DNA of 64,000 nucleotides from Butyrivibrio fibrisolvens (GCF_023206215.1 NZ_CP065800.1:1426001-1490000); one strand, 5' to 3'; shown: positions 42,087 to 51,929, counted from the first letter of the stretch. Numbers and translations: made by a program. The notes: generated by a model from the letters alone, not told the origin.

Positions 42087-43193
42087 ATGGAACGAGATAA
42101 AATACCGGCGGAAAGAATGCTCGGTAATATTTCTTTATCAGATTTAAAATCAATATCACAGGAAGATATAGAGCAGCTATTAAGGATAACTGATCAGATA
42201 CAGGACTTTCAGGAACTCATGATGAAATATGAGTGTGCAATGTATGAGATCAAGACAAAGCTTGATGTTCTTAACAAAGAGCTGTCTCTTCGCAACAATC
42301 GTAATCCTTTTGAATCTATCAAGACCAGGATCAAAGCACCTATAAGTCTTTTTGAGAAGATGCAGAGAAAAGGGCTTCCATTTACAGTAGACAATATTAA
42401 GGATAATATAAGTGATGTTGCCGGAATCAGGGTTATCTGCTCTTTTATAGATGATATCTATATGCTGGCTGATTGTTTAAAAGAGCAGGATGATGTCAGA
42501 CTTGTTGAGATCAAGGATTATATTGAGAATCCTAAACCAAGTGGTTATCGAAGTCTTCACCTTATATTGGAAATTCCGATATTCCTGACTCATGACAAGG
42601 AATACATGACTGTTGAAGTTCAGTTTAGGACGATAGCTATGGATTTCTGGGCAAGTCTTGAGCATAAGATGAAGTATAAAAAAGATATACAGGATGCTGA
42701 GATGATAACGGAAGATCTGTGCTTTTCTGCAGATATGATCAATCAGATAGACAGAAGGATGCAACAGATAAGAGAAAGGATCGATGCTGGAAGAGCCAAA
42801 GAGGATACAGAAGGTCCAAGGATTGATTTTAGCAATCTGAAAAAAGAAATTGAAGAATTATCAGATGATAGCAGCAATGTTGAAAAGAATGTAAAATCAC
42901 CTGCTGAACAAAAAAGTTCTGAGAATTCAATAGGAGCAGTTCTGGATGCAGCCAAGAAGCAGATCAGTCAGATGAGTGATAATGGTGCAAAAGAAAACAG
43001 CGCATCATCAGATGACTTTGATAGGCATGATTTACAGGATATAGAATCAAGAACTGAAATTGAAAATAGGAAAAAATCAAAAAAGAAAGTAATAGAGATT
43101 GAGCAATCTGATCCTATTTTTATAGCTTCGGCCAATGCACAGAGTTCATCTAAAAAGAATAGTGCCAAGGCTGTTGAGTCAAGTCTTAGGTGA
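42087..43193 (+). CDS. relQ: RelQ-like small alarmone synthetase with C-terminal extension
   Basis: The product is 368 residues. The RelA/SpoT synthetase domain (about 35-235) has RIKAPISLFEKMQRKG, DVAGIRVICSF, the G-loop-type PKPSGYRSLHL and VEVQFRT. Such proteins transfer pyrophosphate from ATP to GTP or GDP to make (p)ppGpp. No hydrolase HD domain is present. RelQ-type enzymes are usually 210-260 residues, and here about 120 extra residues rich in Ser, Lys, Asp and Asn form an apparently disordered tail. GGGGAG precedes the ATG. Confidence 0.85.
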   Translation: MERDKIPAERMLGNISLSDLKSISQEDIEQLLRITDQIQDFQELMMKYECAMYEIKTKLDVLNKELSLRNNRNPFESIKTRIKAPISLFEKMQRKGLPFTVDNIKDNISDVAGIRVICSFIDDIYMLADCLKEQDDVRLVEIKDYIENPKPSGYRSLHLILEIPIFLTHDKEYMTVEVQFRTIAMDFWASLEHKMKYKKDIQDAEMITEDLCFSADMINQIDRRMQQIRERIDAGRAKEDTEGPRIDFSNLKKEIEELSDDSSNVEKNVKSPAEQKSSENSIGAVLDAAKKQISQMSDNGAKENSASSDDFDRHDLQDIESRTEIENRKKSKKKVIEIEQSDPIFIASANAQSSSKKNSAKAVESSLR

Positions 43194-43271
43194 AGGCTAA
43201 GGGAAGAATCAGAAATAATCCAGAGAATAATTCTGATTAAAATATAGCTTGATTGTTATGATAATATGTAA

Positions 43272-43306
43272 AAAAACTTAGTGGTGTAATAAGCCACTAA
43301 GTTTTT
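43272..43306. terminator. Bidirectional terminator between relQ and the methyltransferase gene
   Basis: AAAAACTTAGTGG (43272-43284) pairs with CCACTAAGTTTTT (43294-43306). The stem gives a T run on either strand, so it can serve both convergent genes. Confidence 0.85.
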
Positions 43307-43325
43307 GTTCGTTTATTATCAGATT

Positions 43326-44189
43326 TTATAGTGCTGTCCATCTTCCGCTTGCACCGCAAGGAAGAACCAGACCATTTGAAGAAACCGGAAGACCGACTTC
43401 ATCAGCTTCAATCTTGCCTTTATGAATAGGATCAAGGACTGTGTGAAGCATATATGAAAGAACAGCAGGCTGCAGACCGGTTGTATATGAGTTGATCAGG
43501 AAGAAAAGAGGATTATCCGAAAGAATCTGTGAACAAAGTTCTATGAAAGGATAGATACTTTCCTCAATCTTCCAGATCTCACCCTTAGGACCTCTTCCAT
43601 ATGAAGGAGGATCCATAATGATCGCATCATACTTGTTGCCACGGCGAATCTCGCGCTGTACAAATTTAACACAGTCGTCAACAAGCCATCTGATACTGGC
43701 ATCTGCAAGTCCGGATGAAACTGCATTTTCTTTAGCCCAGGTAACCATTCCTTTACTTGCATCCACGTGAGTTACGGATGCGCCGGCAGCAGCTGCAGAA
43801 ACAGTTGCTCCACCTGTATAGGCGAAGAGATTCAGAACTTTAATTTCACGACCGGATTCCCTGATAAGCTTAGAGAACCAGTCCCAGTTAGCAGCCTGTT
43901 CTGGGAACAGACCTGTATGTTTGAAACTAAAGGGCTTAAGATGGAATGTCAGCGAATTATAACTTATAGTCCATTCTTCGGGAAGAGAATGAAACTCCCA
44001 TTCGCCGCCGCCTTTATTACTCCTGTGATAATGTCCATTAGGTTTTCTCCATCCAGGGAGCTTTTTATCTGTATTCCAAATAACCTGAGGATCAGGACGT
44101 ACAAGCTGGTACTTACCCCATCTTTCAAGCTTCTCTCCATTAGATGTATCTAAAACTTCATAATCTTTCCAATTTTCAGCAAGCCACAT
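43326..44189 (-). CDS. Class I SAM-dependent rRNA methyltransferase (COG1092, RlmI/RlmK-like)
   Basis: The product is 287 residues. A beta-rich N-terminal part (about 1-110) with FKHTGLFPEQAANWDW precedes the Rossmann methyltransferase domain. Motif I is VLNLFAYTGGATVSAAAAGA and motif IV is MDPPSYGRG. It lacks the N-terminal PUA domain of E. coli RlmI. Members methylate cytosines or guanines of 23S rRNA, but the exact target is not known here. It is the only minus-strand gene in the 22-61 kb region and is convergent with relQ. Confidence 0.8.
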   Translation of the reverse strand: MWLAENWKDYEVLDTSNGEKLERWGKYQLVRPDPQVIWNTDKKLPGWRKPNGHYHRSNKGGGEWEFHSLPEEWTISYNSLTFHLKPFSFKHTGLFPEQAANWDWFSKLIRESGREIKVLNLFAYTGGATVSAAAAGASVTHVDASKGMVTWAKENAVSSGLADASIRWLVDDCVKFVQREIRRGNKYDAIIMDPPSYGRGPKGEIWKIEESIYPFIELCSQILSDNPLFFLINSYTTGLQPAVLSYMLHTVLDPIHKGKIEADEVGLPVSSNGLVLPCGASGRWTAL

Positions 44190-44588
44190 AATTACTCCAT
44201 TTCAATAGCTTTGTTTTACAACAGTGGATTTGATATCTACTAATATAATATAGCGAATCTGATTATATTACAAAAAAGAATATATTGAAATAGTTATTAT
44301 AAAGTAATAGGAAAGCACCCAGAGAATAAGTGATTAATTGCAAGAATCAGTTCAGACTATCAACAGTGATTAATAACAGAGATAATTGATAAAAAATGAG
44401 TAAAGGCGACCTATAATATATAATCTGTGACAAACATAAAAACAGCTATATGTATTGAAAATTCGGGCTTTATGAGAGTTATTAATCGAAATATGATAAA
44501 TAAACGCAATTAGAGATTAATATATATCAACAAAAATGATATTAACAATCCTCTTTGCTTTATTTTGACGAAAAATCATATAAAAGGC
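44190..44588. other. AT-rich intergenic region
   Basis: These 399 bp separate the divergent methyltransferase gene and the S10 operon promoter. Short direct repeats of GTGATTAAT occur near 44332 and 44366. No gene or strong structure is seen. Confidence 0.5.
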
Positions 44589-44617
44589 TTGCAAAACAGA
44601 AAAAAAAGTAATATAGT
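44589..44617 (+). promoter_or_regulatory. Promoter of the S10 operon
   Basis: TTGCAA (44589-44594), 17 bp with an A8 tract, TATAGT (44612-44617). Confidence 0.65.
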
Positions 44618-44619
44618 AG

Positions 44620-44890
44620 CTATTGCTGTGACATGATAGCGTTGAAGCGTGAGGTTGCCACATTATCCAGTGATGTGGGTTTTCCGTGGAGCGAATGTCA
44701 GTAGGCTGCATAGCGGCCACAAAATCATGACGACAAGTCACTGTACAAGCAAATGATGTCTGCTGCAAATCCCAAAGGGATTGATGGGCAGAAACGACGT
44801 GAAGTGAAAATCTGAGTTGTAATTTGGGTTGCGAATCAGGACACACACGGGAGAATGTACAGTCACCGCTTGTCGTACTTAAACAAAAGT
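44620..44890 (+). promoter_or_regulatory. Long structured S10 operon leader
   Basis: About 270 nt lie between the promoter and the rpsJ ribosome site. They are rich in G and C compared with the flank and able to fold, for example CCACAT/ATGTGG (about 44657/44674) and AATCCC-AAAG-GGATT (about 44767-44780). No gene is seen. Long leaders here commonly mediate L4 feedback in bacteria. Whether L4 is the effector in this lineage cannot be read from sequence. Confidence 0.5.
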
Positions 44891-44913
44891 GCGAAAAGGA
44901 GGCGACTTTTTTT

Positions 44914-45225
44914 ATGGCAAATCAGGTAATGAGGATTACTCTTAAAGCATATGATCATCAGTTAGTTGATGCATCTGCTAAGAAGATCATCGAGACAGTC
45001 AAGAAGAACGGATCTCAGGTTTCAGGACCAGTTCCGCTTCCTACTAAGAAGGAAGTAGTAACAATTCTTCGTGCTGTACACAAGTACAAGGATTCTAGAG
45101 AGCAGTTCGAACAGAGAACTCATAAGAGACTGATCGATATCATCACACCTACACCTAAAACAGTTGATGCTCTGCAGAGACTCGAGATGCCTGCAGGTGT
45201 ATACATCAACATCAAGATGAAATAA
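44914..45225 (+). CDS. rpsJ: 30S ribosomal protein S10
   Basis: The product is 103 residues from the ATG at 44914, 11 bases after AAGGAGG. The ribosome-binding stretch [10 protein letters not shown] is present. S10 also acts as NusE in transcription antitermination. It is the first gene of the S10 group. Confidence 0.97.
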   Translation: MANQVMRITLKAYDHQLVDASAKKIIETVKKNGSQVSGPVPLPTKKEVVTILRAVHKYKDSREQFEQRTHKRLIDIITPTPKTVDALQRLEMPAGVYINIKMK

Positions 45226-45370
45226 TTCATCAGAAACTACTAAAATCTAACCTCTACTAGTATGATGCAAGACGCATGATGCCGCGACACTGGAAATTAC
45301 TTACATTAAGTAATAAAACGACATTGCGAACGATTTAAGCATCCGCTGTAGATGAATCAGGAGGTAAAAC

Positions 45371-46039
45371 ATGAAGAAGGCTATTTTAGCTACTAAGGTC
45401 GGAATGACCCAGATCTTCAAAGAAGACGGTTCACTTGTTCCTGTAACAGTACTTCAGGCTGGACCGTGCGTAGTAACACAGATCAAGACACAGGAAAACG
45501 ACGGTTATTCTGCTGTTCAGGTTGGTTTCGTAGATAAGAAAGAAAAGAACTACGAAGCAGGCCAGGTATGGCACAGACATGGCGTAAACAAGGCTGAGGC
45601 TGGTCACTTCAAGAAGGCCGGTGTTACATCCAAGAGATACGTCAGAGAGCTTAAACTTGAGAATGCAGCTGATTATCAGCTTGGTGCAGAGATCAAGGCA
45701 GACATCTTCGCAGATGGAGACAAGATCGATGCAACAGCTATCTCAAAGGGTAAAGGTTTCCAGGGCGCCATCAAGAAGAATGGTCAGCACAGAGGACCTA
45801 TGGCTCACGGTTCAAAGTTCCATCGTCATCAGGGTTCTAACGGTTCAAGTTCTGATCCTAGCCGTGTATTCAAGGGCAAAGGTATGCCAGGTCACATGGG
45901 CGCTGTAAGAGTTACAGTTCAGAACCTTGAAGTTGTAAAGGTAGACGCTGAGAAGAATCTCATTCTTGTTAAAGGCGCTGTACCAGGACCTAAGAAGGGC
46001 CTTGTTACTATCAAAGAAACAACAAGAGTTGAGGCATAA
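45371..46039 (+). CDS. rplC: 50S ribosomal protein L3
   Basis: The product is 222 residues. It contains the family-typical [25 protein letters not shown] loop (here with [10 protein letters not shown]). The loop reaches the peptidyl transferase centre. AGGAGG precedes the ATG. The 145-bp gap before it holds small hairpins (ATGC-AAGAC-GCAT and TTACTT/AAGTAA) but no terminator. Confidence 0.97.
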   Translation: MKKAILATKVGMTQIFKEDGSLVPVTVLQAGPCVVTQIKTQENDGYSAVQVGFVDKKEKNYEAGQVWHRHGVNKAEAGHFKKAGVTSKRYVRELKLENAADYQLGAEIKADIFADGDKIDATAISKGKGFQGAIKKNGQHRGPMAHGSKFHRHQGSNGSSSDPSRVFKGKGMPGHMGAVRVTVQNLEVVKVDAEKNLILVKGAVPGPKKGLVTIKETTRVEA

Positions 46040-46062
46040 CGAAGGAAAGGAGGACCATTCAG

Positions 46063-46686
46063 ATGGCTAACGTATCTGTTTTAAATATGGAAGGTAAAGA
46101 AGTTGGCAAGATCGACTTAAACGATGCTGTATTCGGAGTTGATGTCAACGAGCACCTTGTACACCTTGCAGTTGTTCAGTATCTTGCTAACAATCGTCAG
46201 GGTACACAGAAAGCAAAGACTCGTTCCGAAGTTTCCGGAGGTGGCAGAAAGCCATGGAGACAGAAGGGAACAGGTCATGCTAGACAGGGTTCAACAAGAT
46301 CTCCTCAGTGGACAGGCGGCGGTGTTGTATTCGCACCAGTTCCAAGAGATTATTCCTTCAAGATGAACAAGAAGGAGAAGCAGGCAGCCCTTAAGTCCGC
46401 TCTTACAGATAAGGTTGAAAGCGGCAATGTAGTTGTTCTTGACGAGCTTAAGTTCGATGAGATCAAGACAAAGAAGTTTGCTGAAGTTATGGCTAACATC
46501 AATGTAGACCGTAAGGCACTTGTTGTTCTTGCTGATAACGATCAGAACGTAGTTCTTTCAGCTCGTAACTTCGCTCAGGCTAAGACAATGCAGGCTACTA
46601 CACTTAACGTTTACGATATCGTAAATGCAAAGACACTGGTTCTTACTAAGGACGCAGTAAGCAAGATCGAGGAGGTGTACGCATAA
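46063..46686 (+). CDS. rplD: 50S ribosomal protein L4
   Basis: The product is 207 residues. The loop that lines the exit tunnel is visible (SGGGRKPWRQKGTGHARQGS), where macrolide-resistance changes arise. In some bacteria L4 represses the S10 operon. AAAGGAGG precedes the ATG. Its stop codon overlaps the rplW start by one base. Confidence 0.97.
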   Translation: MANVSVLNMEGKEVGKIDLNDAVFGVDVNEHLVHLAVVQYLANNRQGTQKAKTRSEVSGGGRKPWRQKGTGHARQGSTRSPQWTGGGVVFAPVPRDYSFKMNKKEKQAALKSALTDKVESGNVVVLDELKFDEIKTKKFAEVMANINVDRKALVVLADNDQNVVLSARNFAQAKTMQATTLNVYDIVNAKTLVLTKDAVSKIEEVYA

Positions 46687-46985
46687 TGGCAGCACTCGAA
46701 TATTATGACATTATCCTGAAGCCCGTTCTGACTGAGAAGTCAATGAACCTTATGGGCGATAAGAAATACACATTCCTTGTAAATCCTCAGGCTAACAAGA
46801 GTCAGATCAAGGAAGCTGTAGAGAAGATGTTCGAAGGTACTAAGGTTGCTAAGGTTAACACACTTAACGCTGATGGTACAAAGAGAAGAAGAGGTCAGGC
46901 AGTAGGTTTCACAGCTAAGACAAAGAAGGCTGTAGTAACTCTGACAGCAGATTCTAAAGACATCGAAATTTTCCAGGGACTCTAA
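46686..46985 (+). CDS. rplW: 50S ribosomal protein L23
   Basis: This 99-residue exit-tunnel protein is a docking point for trigger factor and SRP. It begins in the TAATG overlap with rplD, so the two are translationally coupled. It contains ILKPVLTEKSMNL. Confidence 0.97.
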   Translation: MAALEYYDIILKPVLTEKSMNLMGDKKYTFLVNPQANKSQIKEAVEKMFEGTKVAKVNTLNADGTKRRRGQAVGFTAKTKKAVVTLTADSKDIEIFQGL

Positions 46986-47003
46986 TTTAGATAATAATAA
47001 TTA

Positions 47004-47059
47004 TGCGTGCAAGGCCCATTTAAAGAGTCCGGGGGCCAAGGGCTAGTCCCTCGCATGCG
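47004..47059 (+). promoter_or_regulatory. Three-way-junction RNA upstream of rplB
   Basis: A closing stem TGCGTGC/GCATGCG (47004-47010/47053-47059) holds two arms: GGCCC/GGGCC (47013-47017/47033-47037) and AGGG/CCCT (47039-47042/47048-47051). The arms are joined by very short linkers. It ends seven bases before the AAGGAG of rplB and has no T tract. A protein-binding operator, perhaps for L2, is an inference. Confidence 0.5.
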
Positions 47060-47082
47060 ACAAAATAAGGAGAAAAAGAATC

Positions 47083-47925
47083 ATGGGAATTAAGAAGTAT
47101 GGTCCTTATACCCCATCCAGAAGAAACATGACTGGTTCTGATTTCGCTGAAATCACAAAGAAGACTCCTGAGAAGAAGCTTCTTGTTTCAAAGAACAGCA
47201 TCGCTGGACGTAATAACCAGGGTAAGATCACAGTTAGACACAAAGGTTGCGGCGGAAGAGTTAAATACAGACTCGTAGACTTCAAGAGAAATAAAGATGA
47301 TATGCCTGCAAAGGTTATCGGTATCGAGTACGATCCTAACCGTACAGCAAACATTGCTCTTATCTGCTATGCAGATGGAACAAAGTCATACATCCTTGCT
47401 CCTGCAGGTCTGACAGACGGCATGACAGTTATGAACGGTGCTAACGCAGAAATCCGTGTTGGTAACTGCCTTCCCCTTTCAGCTATTCCTGTAGGTACTG
47501 AAGTTCACAACATTGAGCTTTATCCTGGAAAGGGTGGACAGCTTGTTCGTTCAGCTGGTAACTCTGCACAGCTTATGGCTAAGGGTGAGAAGTACGCTAC
47601 ACTTCGTCTTCCTTCAGGTGAGATGAGAATGGTTCCGATCGAGTGCCGTGCAACAATCGGTGAGGTCGGCAACATTGAACATAACCTTATCAATTATGGT
47701 AAGGCAGGCCGTATTCGTCACATGGGTATCCGTCCTACAGTTCGTGGTTCTGTTATGAACCCTAACGATCACCCACACGGTGGTGGTGAAGGTAAGGCTC
47801 CGGTAGGTCGTCCGGGTCCATGCACACCTTGGGGCAAGCCTGCTCTTGGTTATAAGACACGTAAGTCCAAGAAGGCTTCTAACAAGCTCATCGTAAGAAG
47901 AAGAAACGGTAAAGCCATCAAATAA
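47083..47925 (+). CDS. rplB: 50S ribosomal protein L2
   Basis: The product is 280 residues. It contains the conserved [20 protein letters not shown] region and the C-terminal [13 protein letters not shown] with the histidine near the peptidyl transferase centre. AAGGAGA precedes the ATG. The start is 97 bp after rplW, with a structured RNA between. Confidence 0.98.
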   Translation: MGIKKYGPYTPSRRNMTGSDFAEITKKTPEKKLLVSKNSIAGRNNQGKITVRHKGCGGRVKYRLVDFKRNKDDMPAKVIGIEYDPNRTANIALICYADGTKSYILAPAGLTDGMTVMNGANAEIRVGNCLPLSAIPVGTEVHNIELYPGKGGQLVRSAGNSAQLMAKGEKYATLRLPSGEMRMVPIECRATIGEVGNIEHNLINYGKAGRIRHMGIRPTVRGSVMNPNDHPHGGGEGKAPVGRPGPCTPWGKPALGYKTRKSKKASNKLIVRRRNGKAIK

Positions 47926-47941
47926 TTGAAGGGAGAATAAA

Positions 47942-48223
47942 ATGTCAAGATCACTTAAAAAGGGACCTTTCGCTGACGCAAGTCTCTTAAAGAAAATAGA
48001 TGCTATGAACGCACAGAACGAAAAGCAGATCATCAAGACCTGGTCACGTCGTTCAACGATCTTCCCTTCATTTGTAGGGCACACGATCGCAGTTCACGAC
48101 GGTAGAAAGCACATCCCGGTATATGTAACTGAGGATATGGTTGGCCATAAACTTGGTGAGTTCGTTCAGACCAGAACTTTCCGCGGCCACTCAGGCAACG
48201 AGAAAAAGACAGGTGCCAGATAA
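47942..48223 (+). CDS. rpsS: 30S ribosomal protein S19
   Basis: This 93-residue 30S head protein includes [10 protein letters not shown] and GHKLGEF...RTFRGH. GGGAG precedes the ATG by eight bases, and rplB ends 16 bp upstream. Confidence 0.97.
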   Translation: MSRSLKKGPFADASLLKKIDAMNAQNEKQIIKTWSRRSTIFPSFVGHTIAVHDGRKHIPVYVTEDMVGHKLGEFVQTRTFRGHSGNEKKTGAR

Positions 48224-48246
48224 GGTAGAGCGAAAGGAGGTTCATT

Positions 48247-48645
48247 ATGGCAACAGAAGAAAAGAAGAAGTCCAGATCTCAATACAAAGTTGAGAGAAAT
48301 AGAGAAAATAGAGAGACAAGACCACACGCAAAGCTTACATACGCTAGAATTCCTGTTCAGAAGGCATGCTTCGTTATGGACGCTATCCGTGGTAAGGATG
48401 TAACAACAGCTCTTGCTATCTTACAGTACAATCCAAGATATGCTTCAAGCGTTATCTATAAGCTTCTTGCAAGTGCTGCAGCAAATGCTGAGTTCCAGGG
48501 TAAGAACCGTGAGAATCTTTACATTGCTGAGTGCTACGCAAACAACGGCCCTATCATGAAGAGAATTCATCCTAGAGCACAGGGTAGAGCTTACAGAATC
48601 AACAAGAGAATGAGCAACCTCAGCATCATTCTGGATGAGAGATAA
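48247..48645 (+). CDS. rplV: 50S ribosomal protein L22
   Basis: This 132-residue exit-tunnel protein has the extended hairpin around RIHPRAQGRAYRI that lines the tunnel and is a macrolide-related site. The N-terminus carries about 20 extra charged residues (EEKKKSRSQYKVERNRENRE) before the usual start of the fold. AAAGGAGG precedes the ATG. Confidence 0.97.
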   Translation: MATEEKKKSRSQYKVERNRENRETRPHAKLTYARIPVQKACFVMDAIRGKDVTTALAILQYNPRYASSVIYKLLASAAANAEFQGKNRENLYIAECYANNGPIMKRIHPRAQGRAYRINKRMSNLSIILDER

Positions 48646-48665
48646 GAAAGGAGAGCTAAAATCAA

Positions 48666-49340
48666 ATGGGACAGAAAGTTAATCCGCATGGCATGAGAGT
48701 AGGCGTTATAGCTGACTGGGATTCCAGATGGTACGCTGAAGAGGGTGCATTTGCTGATAATCTTGTTGAAGATTACAAGATCAGAAAGTACCTTAAGAAA
48801 AAGTTATATGCTGCAGGTGTTTCCAAGATCGAGATCGAGAGAGCATCTGACAGAGTTAAGGTTATCGTTTTCACAGCTAAGCCCGGCGTTGTAATCGGTA
48901 AGGGCGGTAACGAAATCGAGATCACAAAGAAAGAGCTTCAGAAGCTTACAGATAAAAAGGTCATGGTTGATATTAAAGAGATCAAGAGACCTGACCGCGA
49001 TGCTCAGCTTGTTGCAGAAAACATTGCAAGCCAGCTTGAGAACCGTGTATCCTTCAGAAGAGCTATGAAGTCTTCAATGTCAAGATCCATGAAGGCAGGA
49101 GTTCTTGGTATCAAGGCTTGCTGCGGTGGACGTCTTGGTGGTGCTGATATTGCTCGTAAAGAGTTCTACAGCGAAGGAACAATTCCGCTTCAGACACTTA
49201 GAGCTGATATTGATTATGGTTTTGCAGAAGCAGATACAACCTATGGTAAGGTTGGTGTCAAGGTTTGGATCTATAAGGGAGAAGTTCTTCCTAAGAAAGG
49301 ACCTAAGGCTGATGCTGACAAGGAAGGGAGCGATAAATAA
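48666..49340 (+). CDS. rpsC: 30S ribosomal protein S3
   Basis: The product is 224 residues. The KH domain motif is [11 protein letters not shown]. It lies at the mRNA entry site. AAGGAGAG precedes the ATG. The stop overlaps the rplP start (TAATG). Confidence 0.98.
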   Translation: MGQKVNPHGMRVGVIADWDSRWYAEEGAFADNLVEDYKIRKYLKKKLYAAGVSKIEIERASDRVKVIVFTAKPGVVIGKGGNEIEITKKELQKLTDKKVMVDIKEIKRPDRDAQLVAENIASQLENRVSFRRAMKSSMSRSMKAGVLGIKACCGGRLGGADIARKEFYSEGTIPLQTLRADIDYGFAEADTTYGKVGVKVWIYKGEVLPKKGPKADADKEGSDK

Positions 49341-49777
49341 TGTTAATGCCAAAGAGAGTTAAACACCGTAAACAGTTCCGTGGTTCTATGGCTCACAAAG
49401 CTACTCGCGGTACAACTATCTCTTACGGTGAGTTCGGAATAGTTGCCCTTGATCCTTGCTGGATCAGATCCAACCAGATTGAGGCTGCCCGTGTAGCTAT
49501 GACACGTTTCACAAAGCGTGGTGGACAGGTTTGGATCAAAATTTTCCCGGATAAGCCTGTTACAGCAAAACCTGCTGAAACTCGAATGGGTTCCGGAAAA
49601 GGTACTGTAGAGTACTGGGTATCTGTAGTAAAGCCAGGTCGCGTAATGTTCGAGATCGGCGGTGTATCTGAAGATGATGCCAGAGAAGCACTTCGTCTTG
49701 CTATGCACAAGCTTCCTTGCCGCTGCAAGATCGTTTCCAAGGCTGATTTGGAAGGTGGTGTATCTGATGAAAACTAA
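49340..49777 (+). CDS. rplP: 50S ribosomal protein L16
   Basis: This 145-residue A-site protein begins [15 protein letters not shown], the usual form, so the first ATG in the overlap with rpsC is kept. It contains [12 protein letters not shown]. Its 3' end overlaps rpmC by 11 bp. Confidence 0.97.
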   Translation: MLMPKRVKHRKQFRGSMAHKATRGTTISYGEFGIVALDPCWIRSNQIEAARVAMTRFTKRGGQVWIKIFPDKPVTAKPAETRMGSGKGTVEYWVSVVKPGRVMFEIGGVSEDDAREALRLAMHKLPCRCKIVSKADLEGGVSDEN

Positions 49778-49976
49778 TACATATGTTGAAGAGCTTAATA
49801 AGAAGGATGCAAAGGCTCTTAATGAAGAGCTTGTTTCTGCAAAGAAGGAACTTTTCAATTTAAGATTCCAGAAGGCTACTAACCAGCTGGACAATACTGC
49901 TAGAATCAACACTGTTCGTAAGAATATTGCTAGAATCCAGACAGTTATCACACAGAAGTCTAAAGTAGCTGAATAA
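49767..49976 (+). CDS. rpmC: 50S ribosomal protein L29
   Basis: This 69-residue two-helix protein near the exit tunnel begins at the ATG at 49767, inside the end of rplP, with GGAAGGTGG upstream. It contains [13 protein letters not shown] and [10 protein letters not shown]. Confidence 0.97.
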   Translation: MKTNTYVEELNKKDAKALNEELVSAKKELFNLRFQKATNQLDNTARINTVRKNIARIQTVITQKSKVAE

Positions 49977-50009
49977 TTTCGCTGAAGTTGCGGGAAAGGA
50001 TAAAGAATC

Positions 50010-50264
50010 GTGGAAAGAAATCTTAGAAAAACACGTGTTGGTAAGGTTACAAGTGATAAGATGGACAAGACCATCACTGTTTCCATTGAAGACCATGTAA
50101 AACATCCTCTTTACAAGAAGATCGTTAAGAAAACATATAAGCTTAAGGCACATGATGAGAACAATGAGTGTCATGTTGGCGATACAGTAAAGGTCATGGA
50201 GACAAGACCACTTTCAAAAGATAAGAGATGGAGACTTGTTTCTATTATTGAGCGCGCAAAGTAA
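50010..50264 (+). CDS. rpsQ: 30S ribosomal protein S17
   Basis: This 84-residue primary 16S binder has a GTG start at 50010 with AAAGGA nine bases upstream. It reads [13 protein letters not shown], then DKMDKTITV and [12 protein letters not shown]. Confidence 0.96.
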   Translation: MERNLRKTRVGKVTSDKMDKTITVSIEDHVKHPLYKKIVKKTYKLKAHDENNECHVGDTVKVMETRPLSKDKRWRLVSIIERAK

Positions 50265-50328
50265 TTTTGAGTATAATTTCTTTGAAATTTAACTCGTATC
50301 CTGCGCATTATAAAGAAGGAGAATTAAC

Positions 50329-50697
50329 ATGATTCAACAGGAAAGCAGACTTAATGTCGCTGATAATACTGGTGCAAAAGAACTGCTTTGCATTCGTGTT
50401 ATGGGCGGATCTACAAGAAGATATGCGAGAATCGGTGATGTAATCGTTGCTTCTGTTAAAGATGCAACACCCGGTGGTGTTGTAAAAAAGGGTGACGTTG
50501 TTAAAGCCGTTGTTGTTCGTACAGTAAAGGAGACACGTCGTAAAGATGGTTCCTACATCAAGTTCGATGAGAACGCTGCTGTAGTTATCAACGATGACGG
50601 TAATCCAAAAGGAACACGTATATTTGGACCAGTTGCAAGAGAGCTTCGTGATAAGAAATACATGAAGATACTGTCTCTGGCACCTGAAGTATTATAA
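50329..50697 (+). CDS. rplN: 50S ribosomal protein L14
   Basis: This 122-residue protein at the subunit interface (bridge B5/B8) begins [17 protein letters not shown] and has the usual length. AAGGAG precedes the ATG. Confidence 0.98.
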   Translation: MIQQESRLNVADNTGAKELLCIRVMGGSTRRYARIGDVIVASVKDATPGGVVKKGDVVKAVVVRTVKETRRKDGSYIKFDENAAVVINDDGNPKGTRIFGPVARELRDKKYMKILSLAPEVL

Positions 50698-50712
50698 GGA
50701 GGAACCCAGGTT

Positions 50713-51075
50713 ATGGCAGCAAGTAGAATTAAAAAGGGAGATACAGTTCGTGTTATCGCTGGCTCCTATGAAGACAAGGGTCATGAAGGTAAGGTTCTGT
50801 CCGTTGATGCTAAAAATCACAGAGTAGTTGTAGAAGGTATCAACAAGGTTAAAAAGCACCAGAAGCCTTCTATGCAGAATCAGAACGGCGGAATCGTAGA
50901 AGTTGAAGCTCCTATCGATATCTCCAACGTTATGCTCGTAGTTGACGGTAAGACCACTCGTGTCGGCATCAAAGTCGAGAGAGATGAAAACGGCAAGGTC
51001 GTTAAGAAGACTCGTGTTGCAAAAGCAACTGGTGAAGAAATCGATGTGATCTATCCGGCACAGAAGAAGAACTAA
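50713..51075 (+). CDS. rplX: 50S ribosomal protein L24
   Basis: The product is 120 residues. The N-terminal KOW motif ([22 protein letters not shown]) nucleates 50S assembly. AAGGAGG overlaps the rplN stop codon. The C-terminal tail is slightly longer than in the common 103-residue forms. Confidence 0.96.
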   Translation: MAASRIKKGDTVRVIAGSYEDKGHEGKVLSVDAKNHRVVVEGINKVKKHQKPSMQNQNGGIVEVEAPIDISNVMLVVDGKTTRVGIKVERDENGKVVKKTRVAKATGEEIDVIYPAQKKN

Positions 51076-51095
51076 CGGGAAGGAGGTACTAAGAC

Positions 51096-51635
51096 GTGAG
51101 CAGATATAAAGATTTATATAAAAACGAAATCGTTGACGCTATGACAAAGAAGTTCGGCTACAAGAACGTTATGGAAGTTCCGAAGCTTGACAAGATCGTT
51201 GTAAACATGGCAGTTGGCGAAGCTAAAGAAAATGCTAAGGTTCTTGAGAACGCAGCTGGCGACATGGAAATTATCACAGGTCAGAAGCCCGTTCTTACAA
51301 AGGCTAAGAAGTCAATCGCTAACTTTAAGATCAGAGAGGGCCAGGCTATCGGATGCAAGGTTACTCTTCGTGGCGAGAAGATGTATGATTTCCTGGATCG
51401 TCTCGTAAACCTGGCACTGCCTCGTGTACGTGACTTCCGCGGCATCAATCCTGATTCCTTTGACGGAAGAGGCAACTATGCTCTTGGTATTCGTGAACAG
51501 CTTATCTTCCCTGAAATCGAGTATGATAAGGTAGATAAGACAAGAGGAATGGACATTATCTTCACAACAACAGCAAAGACAGACGAAGAGGCTCGTGAGC
51601 TTCTCAGACTGTTCAACATGCCTTTCGCAAAGTAA
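51096..51635 (+). CDS. rplE: 50S ribosomal protein L5
   Basis: The product is 179 residues from a GTG at 51096 (AAGGAGG upstream). It binds 5S rRNA and contacts P-site tRNA. It contains [19 protein letters not shown] and RDFRGI. Confidence 0.97.
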   Translation: MSRYKDLYKNEIVDAMTKKFGYKNVMEVPKLDKIVVNMAVGEAKENAKVLENAAGDMEIITGQKPVLTKAKKSIANFKIREGQAIGCKVTLRGEKMYDFLDRLVNLALPRVRDFRGINPDSFDGRGNYALGIREQLIFPEIEYDKVDKTRGMDIIFTTTAKTDEEARELLRLFNMPFAK

Positions 51636-51656
51636 TCATAGGAGGAAAGAAAAAAC

Positions 51657-51842
51657 ATGGCTAAATTATCCATGAAAAGAAAACAGCAGATGAAACCTAA
51701 GTTCTCAACAAGAGCTTATACACGTTGCAGAATCTGCGGTCGTCCTCATTCAGTTCTTAGAAAATACGGAATTTGCAGAATCTGCTTCCGTGAACTTGCT
51801 TATAAGGGCGAAATCCCTGGCGTAAAGAAAGCCAGCTGGTAA
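51657..51842 (+). CDS. rpsZ: 30S ribosomal protein S14, zinc type
   Basis: This 61-residue short form has a zinc ribbon (C24-x2-C27, C40-x2-C43), as is usual in the spc operon of Gram-positive bacteria. AGGAGG precedes the ATG. Confidence 0.97.
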   Translation: MAKLSMKRKQQMKPKFSTRAYTRCRICGRPHSVLRKYGICRICFRELAYKGEIPGVKKASW

Positions 51843-51852
51843 TTATGTAACT

Positions 51853-51929
51853 AATCACTTTGGTGATAAAGTTAGATTTGTTTATTGCGGCTTCGTGTCT
51901 CTCCCCTTTTTGGGGGAGTAAGGCGAAGC
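51853..51929 (+). promoter_or_regulatory. Hairpins upstream of rpsH
   Basis: ATCAC/GTGAT (about 51854-51867) is followed by GCTTCG/CGAAGC (51890-51895/51924-51929), which encloses CTCCCC/GGGGAG (51901-51906/51913-51918). There is no T tract after the stem. It sits 25 nt before the rpsH start, a position fit for translational control. S8 is the spc repressor in E. coli, but its known site there is at rplE. Confidence 0.45.

Noticed and set aside
43272-43306. Riboswitch or operator between relQ and the methyltransferase gene
   Set aside because: The stem has T runs on both strands between convergent genes, which is fully explained by a bidirectional terminator.
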